A stretch of DNA of 64,000 nt from an uncultured Flavobacteriaceae bacterium (GTDB lineage Bacteria > Bacteroidota > Bacteroidia > Flavobacteriales > Flavobacteriaceae), in the NCBI GenBank assembly GCA_947494205.1, contig CANLUH010000007.1, positions 62,001 through 126,000 on the forward strand, written 5' to 3'. How positions within the stretch are numbered: position 1 is the stretch's first letter; each line of letters begins with the position of its first letter. The translations under genes were made by a program, and so were the position numbers. The notes under the pieces are model-generated. The model had not been told where the DNA came from. It saw only the letters and a list, made by a program, of their open reading frames with translations, and ran no database searches. Positions 8,184 to 16,284 of the stretch are shown piece after piece.

Positions 8184-9623
8184 ATGAGAAAACCAATGAT
8201 TTATTTGTTGGCAGGTAAACTATGGAAAGATGCCTTTAGATCCAAAGTGATGGTTATTGCTTTGGGTCTCATGGTCTTTTTATTGCTTTTTTCTACTTAT
8301 AGTGGTTGGGAAAATTATCATGATCAAAATTACACTCGAGATGTAATGCAAGATAAAGTGCAACAAAGTTGGGAGAATAACCCCGATAAGCACCCCCATA
8401 GAATGGCACATTATGGCTCTTTTGCCTTTAGGCTAAAACACGTGTTAAGTGTTTTCGATTTAGGTATGGAAAACTTTGTTGGTAATGCGGTATTCTTAGA
8501 AGCACACAAACAGAATACGGTTAACTTTTCTGAAGCCAGTATGTCTACAGGATTATTGCGCTTTGGAGAAGTAAGTTTAGCCATGCTATTAAAAGTTATT
8601 GTGCCACTTTTAATTTTCTATCTAGGCTTTGCAAGCATAGTAAGAGAGCGAGAAAACGGCACCCTAAAACTGCTAATAAGTCAAGGGATTAGTAGAAAGG
8701 AAATTGTTTTCGGAAAATGGTTTGGCCTCTGGGGCTTGTCTTTAGTTTTTCTTTTACCAGTGTTTTTGGTGGTATTATTATTTGTACTTATAGAATCTCA
8801 CGATAGTCTATATGCAGATAGCTTATTACGATTTGCTGTACTATTCATTTCATATATATTATTTTTTGCTATTCTTAGCGCCATTACCATTTTGGTATCG
8901 GCTTTTAGTAAAACATCCAAAGGTGCCTTGGTAAAACTTTTAGGCATTTGGCTACTATTTGTTATTATTTTGCCTAAATCGTTACAAGCAATAGGCTATT
9001 ACCTCTACCCTACACCTTCTAAAATAGAAATGGAAACTGCTGTAGAACACGATTTAATTAAACAAGGCGATAGCCACAATCCAGATGATCCACATTTTAA
9101 AGCCTTAAAAGATTCTGTGCTTTTGGCAAATAATGTAAAACAAGTAGAAGATCTGCCTTTTAATTATGGTGGATTTGTAATGGCAAAAGGAGAAGCTTTA
9201 AGTACCGCAATTTATCTAGAACATCAAGAACGACTGTATAAAGTATATACTAAACAAAATAATTTAGAACGCAATTCGGCTTTTCTAAACCCGTATACAG
9301 CTATAAAAAACTTATCCATGGGATTCTCAGGAACTAATTTTCAGTCGTTTCTTCATTTTAAAGATAAAGCTGAAGCCTACCGCTATAAATTGGCACAAGA
9401 CATGAATCAATTACAAATGGATTTTATTCCTAATAAAGGAAAAGCTGGTCCAAATAAAATCTCTAGGGAGTATTGGAAAGCATTTCCTCCATTTAAATAC
9501 GAGTTTTTAAGCGTTTCAAGAGTGTTTAAAAATGAGTTAATTTCAATATTAGCGCTAATGTTATGGAGTGTATTAGCCGTTTTTAGTTTGTTAAAAGTAT
9601 CCACGAATTTAAAAGCTATTTAA
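8184..9623 (+). CDS. ABC-2 type permease (DUF3526 family)
   Basis: 479 aa. One membrane helix lies near the N-terminus (residues about 20-40), then a large extracytoplasmic loop, then a cluster of helices at about 130-275 ('LAMLLKVIVPLLIFYLGFASIVRERENGTLKLLISQGISRKEIVFGKW', the ABC-2 coupling segment). A second soluble loop of about 170 residues is followed by a final helix. This long-loop design is the DUF3526 pattern. It is co-transcribed with the ATPase and probably forms a heterodimer with the next gene product. Substrate unknown. Confidence 0.85.
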   Translation: MRKPMIYLLAGKLWKDAFRSKVMVIALGLMVFLLLFSTYSGWENYHDQNYTRDVMQDKVQQSWENNPDKHPHRMAHYGSFAFRLKHVLSVFDLGMENFVGNAVFLEAHKQNTVNFSEASMSTGLLRFGEVSLAMLLKVIVPLLIFYLGFASIVRERENGTLKLLISQGISRKEIVFGKWFGLWGLSLVFLLPVFLVVLLFVLIESHDSLYADSLLRFAVLFISYILFFAILSAITILVSAFSKTSKGALVKLLGIWLLFVIILPKSLQAIGYYLYPTPSKIEMETAVEHDLIKQGDSHNPDDPHFKALKDSVLLANNVKQVEDLPFNYGGFVMAKGEALSTAIYLEHQERLYKVYTKQNNLERNSAFLNPYTAIKNLSMGFSGTNFQSFLHFKDKAEAYRYKLAQDMNQLQMDFIPNKGKAGPNKISREYWKAFPPFKYEFLSVSRVFKNELISILALMLWSVLAVFSLLKVSTNLKAI

Positions 9624-10964
9624 ATGTATAGATTATTATTCAAATCATTTTTTAGAACTAAAATATTCTTTGTAAGCCTAGTATTGTTGCTAACTGTAGG
9701 ATTGGTTAGCATATGTATTGGTAAGCAGTATTTAGTAAAACAAGAACAAGCTATTGTTGCTGCACAAGAATTTCAAAAAGAAAGTATTAAGAGAAATATA
9801 GAATATCATAATGACGATTTGGGCTTGTTATTATATTATTTACGCTTTACATTAATAAAAAAGCCATCTAATATTAGTGCTATTTCTATAGGGCAAAGTG
9901 ATGTAAACCCACTATTACAAACAGTTACCATTAGAGGATTAGAAGGGCAGAAATACGATACCGATTTTGAAAACCCCTCCTTATTAATGTCTGGAAATTT
10001 AGATTTAGGATTTGTTATAATCTATCTAATTCCGCTCGTATTAATAGCCCTCACATTTAATTTATATTCTGAAGAAAAAGAATTGGGTACTTGGCGAATA
10101 TTAGCCGCTCAAACATCTGGAAAATCTAAGTTTTTATACAAAAAGCTAGCGGTTAAAATGCTTTTTGTTTTTGTTGTTTTGATTTTTCTTTTGTTTATGG
10201 CTAAAATTATTCTCCAAATACCTTTAGACCGTCGCTATTTGGTCATTTTAATTCAAAGTGTACTCTATTCATTGTTTTGGAGTACACTTTGTTTTTTCAT
10301 TGTTTCATTATTAAAAAGCTCTAGTTTTAACGCATTGGTGTTAATTTCTATTTGGGTAGTACTTACTATTTTGCTACCAGCAATGGTTAATAACTATGTG
10401 CTTAATAAATACCAAGTACCAGAGGCTTTAAATGCTATGGTAGAACAACGGGATGGTTACCATAACAAATGGGATTTAGAAAAAGAGGCGACTATGAGTG
10501 GTTTTTTGGAAGCCTATCCGCAGTATAAAAAGTACACCGTTCCCGAAGATAAATTTAGTTGGATTTGGTATTACGGCATGCAACACATGGGAGATATAAC
10601 AGCAAAGGAAACGAGTGCTGAAATGACAGAAAAAATAATGCAACGTCATCGTGTAAACGAAAAAGTGGCGCTTTTTGTACCAACTATGCATGCACAACTA
10701 AGTTTTAATACCTTAGCTGGAACAGATATGGTAAGCCATTTGGATTTTTTAAAAGCATTAACAAAGTATCACGAAAGTTTACGATTAGAATTTTATCCTA
10801 AAATTTTTGATAATAATCCGGCCGACACCATTGATTGGAAAGTACATAATGCCAAGTTTTACACTCCAAAGCATGAGTTTAACTGGGTTTATATAATACT
10901 TCCAACCTTACTCATTACACTATTAATAACTGTTTTCGGACGATTTAATCTTCGGAAATTATAA
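9624..10964 (+). CDS. ABC-2 type permease (DUF3526 family), second subunit
   Basis: 446 aa, starting immediately after the stop of the previous gene. It has the same architecture: an N-terminal helix (about 14-31), a long loop, a membrane block with 'FVIIYLIPLVLIALTFNLYSEEKELGTWRILAAQTSGKSKFLYKK' (the ABC-2 coupling-helix region), a second long loop, and a C-terminal helix ('WVYIILPTLLITLLITVFGRF'). It is a paralogue of the preceding permease and probably its partner. It ends the operon; a long inverted repeat at 10972-11058 follows. Confidence 0.85.
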   Translation: MYRLLFKSFFRTKIFFVSLVLLLTVGLVSICIGKQYLVKQEQAIVAAQEFQKESIKRNIEYHNDDLGLLLYYLRFTLIKKPSNISAISIGQSDVNPLLQTVTIRGLEGQKYDTDFENPSLLMSGNLDLGFVIIYLIPLVLIALTFNLYSEEKELGTWRILAAQTSGKSKFLYKKLAVKMLFVFVVLIFLLFMAKIILQIPLDRRYLVILIQSVLYSLFWSTLCFFIVSLLKSSSFNALVLISIWVVLTILLPAMVNNYVLNKYQVPEALNAMVEQRDGYHNKWDLEKEATMSGFLEAYPQYKKYTVPEDKFSWIWYYGMQHMGDITAKETSAEMTEKIMQRHRVNEKVALFVPTMHAQLSFNTLAGTDMVSHLDFLKALTKYHESLRLEFYPKIFDNNPADTIDWKVHNAKFYTPKHEFNWVYIILPTLLITLLITVFGRFNLRKL

Positions 10965-10971
10965 ACTAAAT

Positions 10972-11058
10972 TAAGAGACTGTCTAAAAAGGCATTATTAT
11001 TTGAATGGTCAAGCTTGCCGAAACTGATATTGTTTGATGCTTTTTAGGCAGTCTCTTA
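10972..11058. repeat. Long inverted repeat between convergent genes; likely bidirectional terminator
   Basis: The left arm at 10972-10994 contains GAGACTGTCTAAAAAG. The right arm at 11037-11058 is its complement with about two differences, and a run of T follows it. The 42-bp centre includes 'GTCAAGCTTGCCGAAACTG', which resembles flavobacterial dispersed intergenic palindromes. It sits between a + strand operon and a - strand gene, so it can terminate both. The arms also resemble insertion-sequence ends, but no transposase lies between them. Confidence 0.6.
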
Positions 11059-11062
11059 TTTT

Positions 11063-11917
11063 TTAAAACAACGTTTTTATGCCGTTTTTAAGCGTAAATA
11101 CAGTATTTACTTCTTTGAAGTCTAGAGGTTTGTCGAATATGGCTAGTTCATCCATAAAACCAATATAACCTAAGCCTAGCATGATTTTTCCTTGTTCTGC
11201 ATCCCATGTAAAAGGATCATTGATGCCTTTTATAGCACCTTGAAGTTTACCGTTTATATATAATTTAAACTCAGATTCTGTTTTTGTATTTACTTTAGAG
11301 AACACAAAGGCAACATGTGTCCATGTTTTCGATTGAAACGGCGACGGATTTACCGTAACCGTTCGCTTCTTCCAATCTGTTTCGTTACTATCGCTATTGG
11401 GGTCCCAAACGGCTAAATCTCCCATGGCTCCAAACCGAAACTGTCTTGGACTATGGTCTGTAAAGTCTACCCATAAACCAGCATCGCTCCATTTAGAATC
11501 CGTAATACAAATAGGATCACAATAATGAGGTGCTAACGCTTTGTTAGGATCTAGTTTTAACCAAAACGATACCGTGCCATTCCATGATTTGGTATGGTAG
11601 CCTACATTGTTATAAGCCTTATAAAAAATGGCAGCAGTTTTTGCTTCTTTAAAATGAATAGCGTCTCCATAAAGCCCTTTGTCTTTTGCTAAAACAACAT
11701 TAGCATCGTACAAACCCGCTTTTGCATGAGCTGCTTTTTTATAGTTTTCTGCGGTATACAATAATGAGTCACCAACGGCTATATCGGCAGTAGTTGTTCC
11801 GTCGAAAGCACTGTAGAACAAAATATGATCTTTTAATGTACTGTTTTGAGAAAAAGAAAGCGTAGTCATTAACAAAAAGACGACTCTAGATATAGATAAA
11901 TACAAGCTTGTTTTCAT
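11063..11917 (-). CDS. Secreted LamG / concanavalin A-like domain protein
   Basis: 284 aa with a signal peptide ending near 'LSFSQNS'. The rest is one lectin/glucanase jelly-roll domain of the LamG_3 type: 'GTVSFWLKLDPNK', 'TWTHVAFVFSKVN...FKLYINGKLQGAIKG' and 'GKIMLGLGYIGFMDELAIFDKPLD' are the classic strands. These domains bind sugars or proteins and are common in exported flavobacterial proteins. No catalytic residues are recognised. It lies 39 bp downstream of the racemase on the same strand; the functional link is unclear. Confidence 0.8.
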   Translation of the reverse strand: MKTSLYLSISRVVFLLMTTLSFSQNSTLKDHILFYSAFDGTTTADIAVGDSLLYTAENYKKAAHAKAGLYDANVVLAKDKGLYGDAIHFKEAKTAAIFYKAYNNVGYHTKSWNGTVSFWLKLDPNKALAPHYCDPICITDSKWSDAGLWVDFTDHSPRQFRFGAMGDLAVWDPNSDSNETDWKKRTVTVNPSPFQSKTWTHVAFVFSKVNTKTESEFKLYINGKLQGAIKGINDPFTWDAEQGKIMLGLGYIGFMDELAIFDKPLDFKEVNTVFTLKNGIKTLF

Positions 11918-11956
11918 GATTACTTAGTTTTAAGATTAAAAAGGTATAGTTGTTTA

Positions 11957-12658
11957 TTACGATTTATTAGTTATACTCCATTCAATAGCTTTGTGCGCGT
12001 GAATTTTACCGGTGTCGAATGTTGGAATAGTAACATCTACTTCAGAAATTAATATGGGTAATTCCGTACAACCTAAAATAACACCTTCTGCACCTTGACG
12101 TTGTAGCCGTTTTATAATTTCAATAACTTTTTGTTTAGACGTGTTTGTAAACTGTCCTTTAACTAATTCGTTATAAATAATATCATGAACCACCTGTTTA
12201 TCATGTGCATCGGGAATTAAAACTTCAAGTCCAAAATCGTTGGTTAATGTTTTGGTGTAAAATGCTTTTTCCATAGTGAATTTAGTACCTAATAAGGCTA
12301 CCTTTTTTAAGCCTGCTTCTTTAATAGATGCGCCTGTAGTAGTCGCAATATGTAGAAACGGAATAGCAACACTTTCAGAAATATAATCACTCACTACATG
12401 TATGGTATTGGTGCATAATAAAATAAGCTCTGCTCCTGCCCGTTCCAATTGTTGTGCAGCTTGTTTCATAAGTAAGCCTATAGCTTCCCAATCGCCTTTA
12501 AAGGTTAAGCGTTCTATGTCTGCAAAGTCTACCGAAACCATAATGCATTTTGCAGAATGCGATCCGCCTAACATCTCTTTTGCTCTGGTATTTAAAAATT
12601 CGTAATACAGTTTAGACGATTCCCAACTCATACCTCCAATTAATCCTATTGTTTTCAT
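11957..12658 (-). CDS. Aspartate/glutamate racemase family protein
   Basis: 233 aa. It starts with 'MKTIGLIGGMSWESS', the family opening. The two catalytic cysteines of cofactor-independent racemases are present in 'LLCTNTIH' (about residue 83) and 'VILGCTELP' (about residue 194). The enzyme interconverts L- and D-amino acids, most likely aspartate or glutamate, or acts as an amino-acid racemase of broad specificity (YgeA-like). The gene is divergent from a LysR regulator 134 bp away, which probably controls it. Confidence 0.88.
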   Translation of the reverse strand: MKTIGLIGGMSWESSKLYYEFLNTRAKEMLGGSHSAKCIMVSVDFADIERLTFKGDWEAIGLLMKQAAQQLERAGAELILLCTNTIHVVSDYISESVAIPFLHIATTTGASIKEAGLKKVALLGTKFTMEKAFYTKTLTNDFGLEVLIPDAHDKQVVHDIIYNELVKGQFTNTSKQKVIEIIKRLQRQGAEGVILGCTELPILISEVDVTIPTFDTGKIHAHKAIEWSITNKS

Positions 12659-12680
12659 ATCTATGCTATTGTAATTTTTA

Positions 12681-12688
12681 CAAAACTA
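12681..12688 (-). promoter_or_regulatory. -7 box TAGTTTTG of the racemase gene
   Basis: The minus strand reads TAGTTTTG, a full match to TAnnTTTG, 22 bp upstream of the racemase ATG. No TTTG is seen at -33, which fits an activator-dependent promoter. A TGAAAT half-site lies just upstream at 12692-12697. Confidence 0.5.
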
Positions 12689-12742
12689 AGTTGAAATATT
12701 GGGTTTTAATCGTTTTGAAAATGAGATAAATAACAGGATAGC

Positions 12743-12755
12743 TGAAATAATTTCA
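12743..12755. promoter_or_regulatory. Putative LysR box (TGAAATAATTTCA)
   Basis: A perfect 13-bp palindrome fitting the LysR T-N11-A rule, located in the divergent racemase/lysR promoter region 37 bp from the lysR start. Binding by the product of 12793-13683 is inferred from position and symmetry. Confidence 0.55.
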
Positions 12756-12779
12756 ACTATAACTTATAACGAAGTCCTT

Positions 12780-12787
12780 TATCTTTG
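12780..12787 (+). promoter_or_regulatory. -7 box TATCTTTG directly before the lysR start (leaderless mRNA likely)
   Basis: TATCTTTG is a full match to TAnnTTTG. It ends only 5 bp before the ATG at 12793, and transcription normally starts about 5 to 7 bp after this box, so the mRNA would have almost no leader. Confidence 0.5.
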
Positions 12788-12792
12788 TAGTT

Positions 12793-13683
12793 ATGGAACT
12801 TAAATATTTCAGATTAATACAAACCATTGCAGAAGAAGGCAGTATTGCTAATGCAACCGAACGACTTTTTTTAACACAGTCGGCTTTAAGTCATCAATTA
12901 CGCGAGCTAGAAGAGCGTTTAGGCTTTAAAGTGTTTAATAGAACAAGAAATAAATGGGAGTTAACAGAAGAGGGTAACGAACTCTATAAATTAGCGAATA
13001 CACTATTTAGTGCTATAGACGAAGGGTTTAGTAATATAAAACATATTAAAGAAGGCGCAAAAGGATCTATTAAATTGAGTGCAGAATGTCAATCCTTTTT
13101 TCATGCCATTCCAGCATTTATACAAAAAATGGGTATGCTGTATCCCGAAATTGATATAGAGGTAACATTGGGTGCAACACACCAAACCATAGCGCAAGTA
13201 TTGTCTGGAGACATAGATATTGCTATAGTTACCGCTAAACCTGCTTCTGAAGCTTTAGAAAGCATTACCGTTTTTAAAGATGAAATCTTTGCTGTAATAC
13301 ATAAAGAACACCCATTAAATAGCTTAGCGTATTTAGAGGCTAGCCATTTTGAAAACATACATCTGTTAATTAATTCTTTTCCGTTGGAAGGTGTCGCTGT
13401 TTACGAACAGTTTTTAAAACCTAATACCATAACGCCTAAAAAGATATCTGCTATTCCGTTTACCGAAATTACGATATCTATGATTGCTGCAAACATGGGC
13501 ATTATGTGCGCTCCAAAATGGCAATTAGAACCGTTTAAACTGTCTGATGATATTGTGTTTAAACGCATTAGTAAAAATGGTTTAAAACGCAAACACTATT
13601 TAGTAATAAAAACCGTAAATAGGAATAAGAAATACATCCACGATTTTATCTCTAATTTTGAAAATGATTTTTTGGGAGGGTGA
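12793..13683 (+). CDS. LysR family transcriptional regulator
   Basis: 296 aa, standard length. The N-terminal winged helix-turn-helix is at residues 1-60 ('FRLIQTIAEEGSIANATERLFLTQSALSHQLRELEERLG'). A linker helix follows, and then the two-lobed substrate-binding domain ('GSIKLSAECQSFFHAIPAFIQKMGMLYPEIDIEV'). It is transcribed away from the racemase gene and the LamG gene, the usual LysR layout, and should control them and itself through the palindrome at 12743-12755. The effector is unknown; an amino acid is plausible given the racemase. Confidence 0.92.
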   Translation: MELKYFRLIQTIAEEGSIANATERLFLTQSALSHQLRELEERLGFKVFNRTRNKWELTEEGNELYKLANTLFSAIDEGFSNIKHIKEGAKGSIKLSAECQSFFHAIPAFIQKMGMLYPEIDIEVTLGATHQTIAQVLSGDIDIAIVTAKPASEALESITVFKDEIFAVIHKEHPLNSLAYLEASHFENIHLLINSFPLEGVAVYEQFLKPNTITPKKISAIPFTEITISMIAANMGIMCAPKWQLEPFKLSDDIVFKRISKNGLKRKHYLVIKTVNRNKKYIHDFISNFENDFLGG

Positions 13684-13767
13684 TTTTATTTAGGAATAGT
13701 ATATTTTGGGAGTTTTAACAAAAAGAGCTTTATGAAGTTATGTTACCTAATGACATCTTACTACTGT

Positions 13768-14547
13768 TTAATTACTCTTATTAAAGATTGTATCTAAGTG
13801 ATATTCTAAAAAATCCTTTCTAGGTAAATAATTTTTTGGTTTTGAAATTTTTAAATTTTCAATATGAGAAAAATGACTTTGATAAAAGGGAGTCTGTTCT
13901 TTCTTTTTTAGACTACTGGATAGTATCACTTGATAGTTTTGATTGATTCCTATTAGCCCTCTATCAAATGCTTTGTCATAAAGTGGTGAAAAGCAAATAC
14001 CATTCTCAGGATTTAATCTTTCACTTTTATTTTCTGACCAAGGTATAATGTGACTAGCCAATAGTAATTCAGGTAAATCAATTCCAGAAATAGCACATTT
14101 AGTTCCATAATTTGCTAAAACCATTTTTCTAAATACCGACTGATTTACTCTAGTTTTAGTTTCTTTAATCACAGTTTCTCCTTTTAAATCTTTTAAGTCG
14201 AAAAGTAATTCTTGATATTTATTTTCTATAGAAGTATTTTCTTTTTTCGCTAGAATCTTTTCGCTAAGGAAAACCAATTCTTCTTGATTATTAAAGAACT
14301 CATCCCAAATTGGTTGACATTGTTTTATCCCGCCTTTCATACCTTTTATCCCTCTGTTTTTATGGTATGGATCACAAGAAGCAAAATTTGTAAGTCGAAT
14401 ACTTATAGCGTTAACTGAACGATTCAATAAATTTGCTAATTCAATAATTTCTGGTGTTCCTGTATGCATTTTACCAAAAGGAAGCTTCAAATATAAATTG
14501 AATGCAAGTATTAATTCTTCTTTTGACCAGAGATTACGGGCTCCCAT
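13768..14547 (-). CDS. HNH endonuclease (restriction-type), last gene of defence operon
   Basis: 259 aa. Residues 1-55 look like a DNA-binding segment ('WSKEELILAFNLYLKLPFG...IELANLLNRSVNAISIRLTN', SANT/helix-turn-helix-like). The HNH domain is at about 140-205: 'NYGTKCAISGIDLPELLLASHIIPW', 'NPENGICFSPLYDKAFDRGLI', with Cys151, His166, Asn182 and Tyr190. Many relatives carry His where this one has Tyr190. It starts 3 bp after the receiver-domain gene and ends the operon, so it is the likely effector nuclease. Its target may be DNA lacking the methylation made by the operon's methyltransferase. Confidence 0.88.
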   Translation of the reverse strand: MGARNLWSKEELILAFNLYLKLPFGKMHTGTPEIIELANLLNRSVNAISIRLTNFASCDPYHKNRGIKGMKGGIKQCQPIWDEFFNNQEELVFLSEKILAKKENTSIENKYQELLFDLKDLKGETVIKETKTRVNQSVFRKMVLANYGTKCAISGIDLPELLLASHIIPWSENKSERLNPENGICFSPLYDKAFDRGLIGINQNYQVILSSSLKKKEQTPFYQSHFSHIENLKISKPKNYLPRKDFLEYHLDTIFNKSN

Positions 14548-14550
14548 TCT

Positions 14551-16284
14551 TTATTTTTTTACAAAATCAACACCAACTCTAGCGGGATGACCAAAAGCAT
14601 GATTTGCAATTCTTTGCGTATAATCATTTCTTAAAGTAATCACGTATTCTACTTCAAAATGATTTAAATCTTGATTCAAACCATCCTTTTGGGTTTTATT
14701 AGTTATATCCCAAATATTTAATTTATTTTCAATTAACTTATTATTCGTAACATTATATACTTTAGGTTTTATATAAAAAGGACGATATAGAAATTTGTTT
14801 AATTTATCAATATTAGATTCTAGTTTTTTAGTCTTTGATTCTAATTTTTGGATATCAGCAATTAATTTACCTGGCTCTTCTTTTGAACCTTCTAGTTGTA
14901 TGTCTTTTATTTTACTTAATTGAGGGTTATCAATATTACCCCAACTGACTACCTTTCCGTCAGGTAAATAGCTTAAGAATGCTGTATCACCTAACATTAA
15001 AGCTAATTCGACATCTTCCAATTCAGTCCCTTGCACAAAATAATAATTAAAATCAATTTTATCAGGATAATAACAATCACATAAAGCAGTAATACATAAA
15101 TAATAGTTTGATGCTTTATCTATAAAAATATCACCAAAGTTTAAGTTGAGAATATCTGAATCTGTAATACTTTTTACTGTAACAGCATTATAAAATGTAT
15201 TTAATTGTATAAGATCTTCAGACTTCGCTTTGCTTGTTAAAGTTTTTCCATGAGTTTCTAAAAAATCAGATTGCAGTATTTTTAACTTTGCAGTTCTTAA
15301 TTTTAATGTTGCTTGTTCTAATAATAATTTTTTAATAACTATTCCAAATGTCTTGTCATCATTTATATGACTCCTAAAATTAAATAAAGCTTCAGTTGAA
15401 GATTTTAATATTGTATTATCAATAAACTGTTCACTCGAATTAAATACGGATTGCATTTCAATGCCTAATAACTGAAAAAAACTGCTCTCATTTTTTATTA
15501 CTTCATCTGAAATTCTGCCAATTAATTTTGAAAAATCATTATCTATCTCTTCATTTTTTTTTAAAGTAAAGACTAACGTATTATTAATTAAAAAAGAATT
15601 ATCTCCAGTGTCTACAACATCAAACCCTTCAATATTCTCATTTTGAAAAATATATTTTTCATTTTCAATCCCTATTATTATTAAATCTAACAAGTCTTCA
15701 AAGCTATGATTTTTACATTTTTCGATTGGGAAAGTTTCATGTTCAATTTCATTTTCTATAAAAAAATCTTCTATCGAATTCGAACTACTTTTAAACTCAT
15801 TAATATCTGAAATATCTATATATTCATATTTTTCTGAAATACTCACAAAATTCTTTTTTGTTAAGCCAGAGAAATAAGCTTTTAAAAAAAATGGTATCTT
15901 ATTGAAATTTGAGGCACTTGAATAGATGCAAGTAAAGTTTATATAAGGCAAACTTATTGCATGTAATAACAATTCAAGTGAAAACTCTTGTCCACTGACG
16001 TCATCTAGTTCCCAATCTAACAATATCAAATCTTTATTATTGAATAAATACTCAATAATTTTTTCGTCCTTTATATCTGTTTTATTGAACTTATGCACAG
16101 TTAAACTTTTTCCATTATCTTTAAAAGTATTATATAAATTAATGGATAATTTTTCTTCAGGAATGTCAGTATTAATTGGTTCCCCTGAAAAAAAATCTTT
16201 TGCTTTTTCATCAATATAAACTGCTGAATTTATAGACGAAGTAAGTATGTCATGTGCTTTTTGTCTGTACATTTTATTCAACAT
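14551..16284 (-). CDS. Receiver-domain (response-regulator-like) protein of the defence operon
   Basis: 577 aa. Residues about 18-150 look like a divergent receiver domain: an acidic pair in 'SAVYIDEKA' (Asp25/Glu26), the phospho-acceptor Asp90 in 'LILLDWELD', and the strand 'FTCIYSSAS' with Ser at the switch position. The remaining 400 residues have no family I recognise, apart from a short coiled segment near 470-500 ('LIADIQKLESKTKKLESNIDKLNKFL'). It overlaps the ATPase gene upstream by 11 bp. I infer that it receives phosphate from, or is allosterically read by, the kinase-like half of that ATPase and passes the signal to the HNH nuclease. Confidence 0.75.
   Translation of the reverse strand: MLNKMYRQKAHDILTSSINSAVYIDEKAKDFFSGEPINTDIPEEKLSINLYNTFKDNGKSLTVHKFNKTDIKDEKIIEYLFNNKDLILLDWELDDVSGQEFSLELLLHAISLPYINFTCIYSSASNFNKIPFFLKAYFSGLTKKNFVSISEKYEYIDISDINEFKSSSNSIEDFFIENEIEHETFPIEKCKNHSFEDLLDLIIIGIENEKYIFQNENIEGFDVVDTGDNSFLINNTLVFTLKKNEEIDNDFSKLIGRISDEVIKNESSFFQLLGIEMQSVFNSSEQFIDNTILKSSTEALFNFRSHINDDKTFGIVIKKLLLEQATLKLRTAKLKILQSDFLETHGKTLTSKAKSEDLIQLNTFYNAVTVKSITDSDILNLNFGDIFIDKASNYYLCITALCDCYYPDKIDFNYYFVQGTELEDVELALMLGDTAFLSYLPDGKVVSWGNIDNPQLSKIKDIQLEGSKEEPGKLIADIQKLESKTKKLESNIDKLNKFLYRPFYIKPKVYNVTNNKLIENKLNIWDITNKTQKDGLNQDLNHFEVEYVITLRNDYTQRIANHAFGHPARVGVDFVKK

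Noticed and set aside
10972-11058. Complete insertion sequence or MITE
   Set aside because: Only 42 bp lie between the arms, there is no transposase, and no target duplication can be judged; a terminator role is simpler.
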